From the NCBI GenBank assembly GCA_026873275.1, contig JANTUC010000005.1, positions 2,480,001 to 2,544,000 on the forward strand: DNA of 64,000 nt, written 5' to 3'. The notes under the pieces are model-generated. The model worked only from the letters and a program-made list of their open reading frames with translations, was not told the origin of the DNA and did no database searches. Positions 9,679-17,657 of the stretch are shown here, piece after piece; the first letter of the stretch is position 1, and the number at the start of each line of letters is the position of its first letter. The position numbers and the translations under genes were made by a program. This stretch comes from Pseudopithomyces maydicus (Eukaryota; Ascomycota; Dothideomycetes; Pleosporales; Didymosphaeriaceae).

Positions 9679-10189
9679 GATTGTTTGTTCGACGATGCTA
9701 CAATTGCTGGTTTGTTGTTGGGGGTGTCGGGGCGGGTTGTTGTGGTGAGGAGCTCAATGGCAACCTAGAAGCGCGTGATGTCTTGTATGCGGCGTACTTG
9801 CATGTTCGGGGGCATCCAATCGCGAATGGGCAATTGGATGGAACAGTGGGCTGGGATGCGGGGAGCGGTGCGGTGGTATTGCTGGTGGTGTGAGGAGAAG
9901 GCCGGCAATGAGCTCAGAGCTCCTCACGAGATTTTGCCACGACCGAGACCGTCGGCGGTTGGAACATGCCGATGTGGCGGTGCGCATGGCTGGTGCCGCT
10001 GTGGCGCAGGGCGGGGCAGGTGCGGGACGCTCCTTCCTCAAATGTTGACTCAAGCAATTAACTTTTTGATTGCGTTTCCTCCGGGCCAGTCTCACCTTCG
10101 TCTTGACTCATCGTTCTCTCCTCCATATATACTCTCTGTTCTACCAGCGCCAGCAATTCAACTCACGAAAATTACCGGTTGAGCGAGCC
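9679..10189. promoter_or_regulatory. Divergent promoter with two Gcn4/CPC1-type sites
   Basis: Two perfect TGACTCA motifs lie at 10046-10052 and 10104-10110, that is 138-144 and 80-86 nt upstream of the tryptophanyl-tRNA synthetase ATG. Gcn4 (yeast) and CPC1/CpcA (filamentous fungi) bind this heptamer and induce amino-acid and aminoacyl-tRNA synthetase genes on starvation. A CT-rich stretch follows, just before the coding region. Confidence 0.7.
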
Positions 10190-11695
10190 ATGACTGAGCC
10201 AGAGCCGCCCGCTGTCGCGAAGCTCAGCCTCGCCGAAACTGCGACTGAGCCCGTTCAGGCGAAGAAGACGGAGCAGGAAATCAACCCCTGGGACGTCCAG
10301 GCGGCAACCGACGAGGATGGAAACGTTCTGGAGTTCGATTACGCTGCGATATCGCAAAAATGGGCAACAAAACTCATAGACGACGAGCTCCTTGCCCGCT
10401 TCGAGCGACTTACTGGCCACAAACCCCACCGCTGGTTGCGACGCAGGCTATTCTTCTCGCACCGCGATCTCGAGAAGATTCTGGACACGTACGAGAAGGA
10501 GGGCCAGTTTCTACTCTACACTGGACGCGGTCCTTCGAGCGACAGCATGCACATTGGCCACACCATTCCTTTTGAGTTCACAAAGTGGTTACAGGACGTT
10601 TTCGACGTTCCTCTCGTCATCATGTTGACAGATGACGAGAAGTTCCTGTTCAAGCAGAAGCTTACGCAAGACGAAGTGTACAAGTTTGCCCTCGAAAACG
10701 CCAAGGACATCATTGCCATTGGTTTCGACCCCAAGAAGACATTCATCTACATCGACTCCGACTTCTTCTCAAGCGACTACGGCCTCCACGCCTCTCTCAA
10801 TGCCACGGAGTTCGAGAAGCTCATCACGAACAACCAGGTCCGCGGCGCATTTGGATTCGACGGCTCCAACAACATCGGCAGCAACGCTTTCGCCGCAAAG
10901 CAATGCATTGCTTCCTTTGCCAGCTCGTACCCATTCATCTTCGGCCATGAGATCAAGACGGGTTCATACCGCCGCAATCGCGACCGCTCCGCCAGGCTCG
11001 CCGCCATGCCTTGTCTCATTCCTTGCGCCATCGACCAAGACCCTTACTTCCGCCTCGTGCGCGAGAACAGCTCCCGCATGGGACAACCCTCGCCCAAGGT
11101 TGCCCTCATACACTCCAAGTTCCTGACTGCCCTGGCAGGCGTGGGCGGCAAGATGAGCGCGTCCGACCCCAACTCGGCCATCTACATGTCGGATACCCCG
11201 AACCAGATCAAGAAGAAGATCAACAGCCACGCGTTCAGCGGCGGCCAGGAGACCCTTGAGCTGCACAGAGAGAAGGGTGGAAACCCCGATATCGATGTGC
11301 CTTACCAGTACATCGCCTATTTCGAAGACGACGACGAGAAGCTGGCGAAGCTAGCTGAGGGTTACCGAAAGGGCGAGATTCTGACGGGCGAGATGAAGAA
11401 GGAGTGCGTCGAGCAGCTGCAGCCATACGTGAAGCGCTTCCAGGAGGCGAGGGCAAAGGTCACAGATGAGGTGCTGGACCAGTATCTGACACCGCGGAAG
11501 CTGGAGTGGGTAGGCAACCCCAAGGTCGAGAAGAAGGAGGTCAAGGAACCGGCAGCGGGCGCGGCGGAAGGCACACCGCTGGGCGAGGACGGCAAGCCCA
11601 TGACAAAGAACCAGCTCAAGAAGCTGCTGAAAGAGCAAGAGACGGCGAAGAAGAAGGCAGAGAAAGCGGCCGCCAAGGCAGCTCAGCAGGCTTAG
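10190..11695 (+). CDS. WRS1: Tryptophanyl-tRNA synthetase, cytosolic
   Basis: A 501-residue class Ic aminoacyl-tRNA synthetase, which charges tRNA-Trp with tryptophan. HIGH is at residues 121-124 (SMHIGHTIPF) and KMSAS at 321-325, the eukaryotic form of KMSKS. Eukaryote-specific blocks are present (AFGFDGSNNIGSNAF, AMPCLIPCAIDQDPYFRLVR). The C-terminus is a Lys/Ala-rich charged helix (KKKAEKAAAKAA), as in many fungal cytosolic synthetases. The ATG at 10190 is chosen because the frame upstream is open for 40 codons but has no ATG. The length is normal and there is no intron. Two TGACTCA sites upstream suggest cross-pathway control. Confidence 0.97.
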   Translation: MTEPEPPAVAKLSLAETATEPVQAKKTEQEINPWDVQAATDEDGNVLEFDYAAISQKWATKLIDDELLARFERLTGHKPHRWLRRRLFFSHRDLEKILDTYEKEGQFLLYTGRGPSSDSMHIGHTIPFEFTKWLQDVFDVPLVIMLTDDEKFLFKQKLTQDEVYKFALENAKDIIAIGFDPKKTFIYIDSDFFSSDYGLHASLNATEFEKLITNNQVRGAFGFDGSNNIGSNAFAAKQCIASFASSYPFIFGHEIKTGSYRRNRDRSARLAAMPCLIPCAIDQDPYFRLVRENSSRMGQPSPKVALIHSKFLTALAGVGGKMSASDPNSAIYMSDTPNQIKKKINSHAFSGGQETLELHREKGGNPDIDVPYQYIAYFEDDDEKLAKLAEGYRKGEILTGEMKKECVEQLQPYVKRFQEARAKVTDEVLDQYLTPRKLEWVGNPKVEKKEVKEPAAGAAEGTPLGEDGKPMTKNQLKKLLKEQETAKKKAEKAAAKAAQQA

Positions 11696-12702
11696 GTAGT
11701 CTATTGCTCGCGTGCAAGCAAGTATCAGCCAAGCAAAAGAATTGCGCGTTGCATCCGCCGCACAAGACATCAAAATGAAAATATCACCTTCGATTCGATG
11801 CTTTTGCTGTCTTACATATGTGTCGCCTCGCGTCATTGTGAATCAAGACAGGGAGTTCGAACGAACCGGTTAGAATAAAGTATGTACCCTGGGCCTTCAG
11901 ACGGGGCGTCTTCCGCGGAACTACCAAAAAGTAAGCATCCTACACATGTACGTATGTTCGGGTACGCGTATCGTGCCTTCCATTCGGGAATGGGGCAGGT
12001 AGTAGATAGCTCTTTCCTTTCGTCGAAAACATCTTCACATTCGTCGCAAGCAATTCCTGCTCTCCATGTACCTCTCCCAGTCTTCAATACGTCGAATTCC
12101 CCTTATCCATGTGCAGTACACATACGAATCCCATCATCGCCACCAACGTCAGAGCACTTGACAGATCATCCACCATCCCATCCCAACCGCCCATCGTTCA
12201 TCGTTGCTGACTCCAGTGTATGTAGATGCACTTGTGTAGGTCTCATCGGGGGCCACGCGCTTCGCTGCATGGGGGCACTATGTAGAGGTTACAAAACGCC
12301 CCGGTTGGATGTATCGTCCAGATCGGTAAGTCTACGGCTTGGGAGGGGCTCGCACGTTGCTCGTCGTGCGGATAAGCGCGGCGCGACGCATTCTTATATG
12401 CGTAAATAGGTAGCCCCAAGGTTTTGGGGCGGTCGGAAGCGAGGTGGGACGGGGGTGTGGGTGGGCAGGGCGAGGTGGGTGGGGGGCGTATGTCGGTGCT
12501 TAGATGTGTGGGATATATATATGTGTGTGTGTAGGAGGCTTGGGGGGCTTGGGTTGGGTTGTGTGGTAATGTGCGTTCTCGAGGTTGCTTATCCTGGGTG
12601 TGTAAGATAACTCGTTGGATCGCGCTTCGATAGCAAAGCAATCCTCGTGCCAGACTGTCTGTCTCCCTTCTTTTCTTCATTCTTTTCTAAAGATCGTATA
12701 CC
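11696..12702. other. Intergenic region
   Basis: About 1 kb between two plus-strand genes. A 175-codon open frame at 11882-12409 (plus) and one at 12243-12680 (minus) have low-complexity content and no domain, and I do not accept them. From 12440 to 12560 the sequence is G/T-rich with a TATATATATGTGTGTGTG run. A pyrimidine-rich leader (about 12650-12690) precedes the next ATG. Confidence 0.5.
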
Positions 12703-13101
12703 ATGCAAATCCTCATCCATCTCAATCTCATCCTCGCCACCGCCATCGTAGGCGTATCGTGCTACCCCAGATACGAGGCACTGGAGTACCAGCAATCGGG
12801 AGGCTTACTCTCGCAATTACACTGTAAAGTCCCTATCATAGAATGTTCGGCGTGCGCTGGGGTGGGGGGAGGTGTACGAGTTTCACGTATATGGATTGTG
12901 AGTGGGGTTTACCTTTATTTGAATCTTGGTGCTGAGACGGTGTAGGTCCGTGTAACGGATGGAGTGTGTGATGAGAGAGACGGAAGTTGGAATTGGACTT
13001 TGAGTCAAGGCAGAAACAGAGAGACGTGTACTTTACTAGGAAAGGATGGAGTAGGAGCGACACATAAGGGCGTCAGTGGCTACGCTTTTCGCGAACTGTA
13101 A
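12703..13101 (+). CDS. Small secreted cysteine-containing protein
   Basis: Proposed as two exons, 12703-12897 and 12946-13101, joined in phase across a 48-nt intron (GTGAGT to GTGTAG, with a CTGAG branch-like site). The product has 116 residues. Residues 1-19 are a clear hydrophobic signal peptide (MQILIHLNLILATAIVGVS). The mature part has six cysteines (20, 41, 48, 51, 73, 93) and a WNWT glycosylation sequon. Without splicing the frame stops at 12943-12945; with it, it runs to a stop at 13099-13101. The leader is CT-rich. It resembles no family I know. Small secreted Cys proteins include effectors and antimicrobial proteins, but no function is claimed. Confidence 0.5.
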
Positions 13102-13553
13102 GCTTAAGGTGTTGGTTCTATTGTTGGGATGGGCCTGTTAGAAGATAAGATGTGGAAAACATGGACAGATTGGAATGTGCGGCGAAGTCTGAGGACTTGT
13201 AAGTTTGCTAGACTATAGTTGGGTTGGACAAGGACGTTAGGATTTTGAGTTTGCAGAAGACGGATGTGGGTACGGTGCTACCAATAGCAGCACACGGTCG
13301 TATATGAAGCACGTGGAGGCGGGGTAGGCTTGGGTTTGAGATACCAGAAAGTATGCAACATACCTGAACGATAGATTACATACAACTGATCCAAGTCCTG
13401 TTCTATTCCCTCGTGCGATTGACGTATTTCGTGCAATTGGTAGGTGGTTCCGTATGTTATGCTACCGATGATCTTGACGTGCTTACCCACGCAGGGTACT
13501 GGAGACAAACTCCCATACACAATATTCATCCTGAAGTCCAACCTCACGTGCCA
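13102..13553. other. Intergenic region
   Basis: Promoter of the sirtuin gene and trailer of the small secreted protein gene. No further feature is seen. Confidence 0.5.
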
Positions 13554-14439
13554 ATGGCCGAAACAAGCGACGGTATTGCCTGTGCCAACTTCGCAAGATT
13601 ACTCAAACAATCCCCGCGCATCCTGTGCCTCGTAGGCGCAGGCCTGAGTGCTCCCTCCGGCATACCTACTTGGCGCGGAACAAACGGTCTGTGGAATAAC
13701 TTGGATTTGAAAAGCCTTGCCTCGCCCAAGACGTTCCAAGAGGACCCAGTCACCGTATGGAGATTCTATGGCGAGCGATTACTCGATTCGCTGGCAGCTG
13801 AGCCAAACGCCGCACATCGTGCACTGGCGGCCTTTGCTAGGTGGCATGATGGGTGGCTGACTGTCAGTCAGAACGTTGATGGTATGGAGGGTTCTCCTAG
13901 TTCCCGATGGGTACACTCTGTGGGGTATTCTGTCTGACATTGTGGTAGGACTTCTTGAGCGAACCGAGCACCCCATGTCCAGGCTTCTGAATATTCACGG
14001 CACGCTGAGCCCCGTTCGATGTGTCGCATGCGATTATGATATATATGTCCAGAAGCCAGAAGACCTACCCTTTCTTCTGTTACTGAAAAATTGCAATGAT
14101 CGACCACAGTCTATAACAGACCTTCCACATTGCCCCAAGTGCAACAATTTATTGCGTCCAGGTGTCGTTTGGTTCGGCGAGCGGCTCGCTGCTGGAGCAC
14201 CGGATAGCGTTGACGAATGGATTGCACGAGGAAGCGTCGATCTTGTTATCACAATTGGTACAAGCTTGAAGGTATTCCCGGCTGCAGAGTGGGTGGATGC
14301 TGTACGGGATGATGGCGCTGCTTTGGCTGTCTTTGAGTTGGAGAACGGATACCAATTAGTGGACGGATGGGAAGCTGGGGATTGGTTGTTTACGGGAGAC
14401 GTTGAGAAAATTTTACCTGAGATTTTGAGATCTATTTGA
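13554..14439 (+). CDS. Sirtuin, SIRT5-like NAD-dependent deacylase
   Basis: Exons 13554-13881 and 13949-14439 are joined over a 67-nt intron (GTATGG, CTGAC branch, GGTAG), giving 272 residues. NAD-binding motif GAGLSAPSGIPTWRG (28-42), QNVDGL (106-111), catalytic His in NIHG (H126), zinc ligands C134/C137 and C171/C174, RPGVVWFGE and ITIGTSLKVFPA are all present. Tyr72 and Arg75 (FYGERL) match the Tyr-x-x-Arg pair that in SIRT5 binds acidic acyl groups, so desuccinylase or demalonylase activity is more likely than plain deacetylation (inference). No clear targeting sequence is visible at this start. It is the last gene before the RIP-mutated repeat block. Confidence 0.9.
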
Positions 14440-14830
14440 GACTGATCGCAGGATCGGTGCCAGTGTGTGTTGAACTCTGTTGCACCATGATTAAACATTG
14501 GGTATGCCATTATCAGCACTAAAGTCTCATCGATAGTACGATAATCGATCTGTTATCCACTATGCCCTTTTTTTACATGGGTTATACTTGGCTTAATAAT
14601 CTAAGTGTAATGAAAAGACTAACTAGTCCGCTGACAGCTGGATTGAGGGTACATAATCTTCAATTACCGTTGTTAAAACCTATATAAATTATATTAACTC
14701 CAGCCACTTAGGGCAAACTAAATATAATAAATTTAATAATAAGGTATACTAAATTATTAATTAAATAAAAAATAATAAATATAATTAATAAAGGCGTAGA
14801 AAATATATTAAAATAATAATATATAGTAAA
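14440..14830. other. Transition into RIP-mutated DNA
   Basis: Composition falls from normal to extremely TA-rich within about 150 bases after the sirtuin stop. From about 14,580 on, stop codons fill every frame. No gene is present. Confidence 0.6.
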
Positions 14831-15074
14831 TGTAAGGGTCCTGAGGGGGCGTTATCTAAAGTAGTATAAAATACAGATTAACTAGGTCTAAATATAAAAT
14901 AATTATAATAGAGAGCTATTTAAAATTATTTTTAAAATTTTAAAGTAGTCTACTAAGACTATATTAGTATTAGTATAGGTCTTATTATTATCTAATTACT
15001 AAAAATCCTTTAATACTTAAAGATTAGCCGGGCTAATTTAATACTTAAGGATTAATTAAACTAGCCCTATAATA
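14831..15074 (-). repeat. Family C LTR, RIP-degraded
   Basis: 244 bp, matching at the same length the LTRs at 44277-44520 and 60699-60942 in reverse orientation, and the interrupted copy at 62889-63759. The adjoining sequence at 15075-15095 reads as a purine tract on the minus strand, so it looks like the 3' LTR of a minus-strand C element that was later truncated. Confidence 0.75.
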
Positions 15075-15226
15075 CTATTTTCCCCCTTTAGAGCGTTGCT
15101 TTTAGGTAATAGTTACTATTTCTTATTTAATAATTATTTATTTATTATTTATTATCCGTTGTCCAGCAGCGTCTTATAGAAATCTACTTAATTTACTTTA
15201 AAATATTTTATTCCTACTATTACAGC

Positions 15227-15710
15227 TGTTACACCGCAACAGGATAACAATCATTATAACTAGGATAATAAGGACTAATAGAAGTCAAGCGTAAGTAGTA
15301 AGTAGGCTTATTATAATAACCTACTTAGTTACAGCTATAGATTAAATGCGGAGTATAATATAAATATATAATAGGGATTATATAATAGTTTTATAGCTCT
15401 ATAGCTTTATAGGCTTTATAACTTATAAAGTCTATAAAGCCTATAGAGCCTATAGAGCTAGTTTATACTTATAAGTATATAATAATAATTATTTATTTTA
15501 AATAATCCTTATTATTAATTTTTAATTTAATTTTACTATCTCTTACTTCTGTAGTAAAGATTATTATTAAATATTTAATAATAATAACCTTATTATATTA
15601 ATTAATATTTAACTTATATAACCTATACCTACCTATCCACTCCTCTTAACTTACTATACCCTAACGCGCACACCCTCAGTCCATAGAACTATAGAGTGTG
15701 CCCTGTAATA
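15227..15710 (+). repeat. Family B LTR relic, RIP-degraded
   Basis: Aligns end to end with the intact B LTR, from TGTTAC near ACCGCAAC to the tail AGAGTGTGCCCTGTAATA. Differences are mostly C-to-T and G-to-A. The block CTCCTCTTAACTTACTATAC corresponds to the intact LTR with two transitions. No target duplication is visible. Confidence 0.75.
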
Positions 15711-16290
15711 GTAGGCTTCTTGGGAGTCTTGTGGGTATTTAGTAGTTAAATAATGGTTAGGTAACAGGTAGTATAAATATTCTTATTTTATTACTAAAAG
15801 TAAGATAACTATCTTTTATAAAGGCTAATAATTTTTAATTATAAAGAAGAGTTTTAATTTAGCTATAAGTAAGTATGCGAAGATATATAAAAAATTAATT
15901 ATAAAGAATAAGAAATATATAAAGAGTATTTTAAATTATATACTATTTTATCTATCCTTTACTATCTCTAGACTTATTAGTCTATTTCTATAGGTTCTAT
16001 CTACTTAGTAGGAGTAATTCTTTTTACTTTTATAAATTTTATCCTTTTAATAGGAGTAATTATTTTATTTTTATAAATTCTATTTTTTTAGTAGGAGTAA
16101 CTGCTCTGCTCTTATTAAGGCCTAATACTTTTAAAATTTTATATTCTTAGCGGGATTATAATTATATAATATATTATTTAGCTAGCCCTATTATCTAGTA
16201 TATAGTTAACTATTACCTTTGTCTTAGTTGCTGGCATTTTATATATAATTCTTTCTTACTATCTTATGGTTTCTTATCGTGATTATAATA
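15711..16290 (+). repeat. Family D repeat relic, 5' end missing
   Basis: Matches the 622-bp element at 63109-63730 from its position about 45 onward (GTAGGCTTCTTGGGAGTCTTGTGGG) to its end (GATTATAATA). The missing start is replaced by the B LTR relic. Strongly TA-rich and noncoding. Confidence 0.6.
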
Positions 16291-16532
16291 TTTAGATACT
16301 AATATATTATCACAGGACGGGTTGGTATCAAGTTATACCTTAGTGGTACATAGTTGGTAGGCAGTAGAAGGATTAGTTATTAGAATAAGTTAAGGATACT
16401 AATAATAATAGTAGTATAGGGTAGGCGGATAAGTAGGTAAGATTAGAAATAATTATTAAGTTATTTTATTAATATAGAATAGCTATTTATAATAAATAGT
16501 TATTAAGTAAGTAGGTTAACTTAATAAGATAT

Positions 16533-16968
16533 TGTTAAGACCACGAGGGTAGCTAGTCCTAGAGGTTAAGGTTGGTTCTCGGGCAGGAGCAACTTACGGA
16601 GGGAGAAGGGTTATCGACTGCGTGAGCGGGTCGATGGGGTAGTCGGTATCGGTATCACGTATGATACTAAATCAACAATGAGGCCTGAGTGAATCCAAAC
16701 GATAGATTGATAAACAGGTTGAACACGAGTATCCACGAAGGAAACTCGGGTTCCTATATACTTGGGTTGATCAGTCCCACTGATCAACTGATCACACTGA
16801 TCAGCCTTTGCTCAGTGATCAGTATGCGAGCTGCTCAGTATGCTCAGTGCGCCAAGGCTACTGATCACACTGATCAGGTCACGTGACTACATAATTACAC
16901 GGCCCGCCCCGGGCCTCTAATTACATGTGGGATCGATGCTGTGCCGCAGCCATCTACAGATCTTAACA
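16533..16968 (-). repeat. Element A 3' LTR
   Basis: 436 bp. Differs from the A' LTRs at 16676 (C here, T in both LTRs of A'). Contains seven TGATCA palindromes in 16769-16877 and AGGTCACGTGACT at 16876-16888. Confidence 0.95.
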
Positions 16969-17077
16969 TCATCCTCCTCCTCCCAGGATCTGTCCTCGGA
17001 TCAGGTGATGTAGTCCCGTGGTTAGTTATAACCGGGCTTCGCCCCGCATCATAAGTAGCGTTAGCTTGGTCCGCGTC

Positions 17078-17650
17078 ATGCCCAAACATCCGTCTGCCTC
17101 CAGCACCACTCGTCGCCGTTTGCTTGTCGAGTTTATTGAATCTTTTGGCGAAACCATGGTAAAGAAGTGTTCCACATGCGTAAAGCACAATCGTGTTTGC
17201 AAAGTTCATGTTCGTTCCGGAAAATGTGGTGCCTGTGTGCGGCTCGGGCAGCGTTGCGATGTTCGTGTTTCCGAGTCGGAGTTCAAGCGTTTGTTGGCTG
17301 AAAAAGAGAAGTTGAAGGTGCAAATTCAAGAGTCAAGGGAAGCGCAGGAAACCGCTTTTAAGGCTCACGAGGCTGCGCTCGAGGAGTTGCGGGTTGCGCG
17401 CGCTCGCGAGGACCGTCTCCGTCAGCAGATGGATTTGTTGGATCGCAAGGCTGCTGACGCGATTTCTGTGGAGGAGAGGAATATCGAAGAGATGGAAGCT
17501 GCAGAGGTGTCTGACCTTGCTCCAGCGGCTGCGGAAGCTCCTTCAGGTCCTTTGTTATCTCCCGCGACGTGGGGTGCGTTTGAGGGTTTGTCTGATGAGT
17601 TTTGGGATTCGCACTTCCCTGCTCCCATGATTCCTTCCTCCGGTGTATAG
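17078..17650 (+). CDS. Antisense zinc-cluster/coiled-coil protein of element A
   Basis: A 190-residue gene on the strand opposite gag-pol, in the 3' part of the element. Its ATG is 109 nt inside the LTR and its stop lies 7 nt from the pol stop (tail to tail). Residues 31-60 hold six cysteines spaced CX2CX6CX8CX2CX6C, which meets the spacing rule of the fungal Zn2Cys6 binuclear cluster. Basic residues precede it (TTRRRLL). Residues about 65-140 form a charged heptad-rich coiled coil (KRLLAEKEKLKVQIQESREA; LEELRVARAREDRLRQQMDL), followed by an acidic Ala-rich tail. The codons are used like a real gene and the frame is kept in A'. A similar gene lies at the same place in element B. I infer DNA or RNA binding and dimerisation; the role in the element's life cycle is unknown. 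The promoter is probably the LTR read in the antisense direction. Confidence 0.85.
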   Translation: MPKHPSASSTTRRRLLVEFIESFGETMVKKCSTCVKHNRVCKVHVRSGKCGACVRLGQRCDVRVSESEFKRLLAEKEKLKVQIQESREAQETAFKAHEAALEELRVARAREDRLRQQMDLLDRKAADAISVEERNIEEMEAAEVSDLAPAAAEAPSGPLLSPATWGAFEGLSDEFWDSHFPAPMIPSSGV

Positions 17651-17657
17651 GTATGTT

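Noticed and set aside
10070..10189. N-terminal extension of tryptophanyl-tRNA synthetase as a mitochondrial targeting sequence
   Set aside because: The stretch is Arg-rich but contains no ATG in frame, and the sequence looks like a CT-rich leader.
11882..12409. 175-codon plus-strand frame after WRS1
   Set aside because: Low-complexity Ser/Pro/Arg content without domain or splice context; probably trailer sequence.
14580..16530. TA-rich tract as mitochondrial DNA insertion
   Set aside because: Contains mutated copies of nuclear LTRs from the same window and differences are transitions typical of RIP.
16769..16877. TGATCA array as a CRISPR-like or satellite repeat
   Set aside because: Irregular spacing inside an LTR of a eukaryotic element; better read as promoter palindromes.
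16689..16886. 65-codon frame repeated in every A LTR
   Set aside because: Lies in U3/R, is made of the TGATCA array, and has no features of a protein.
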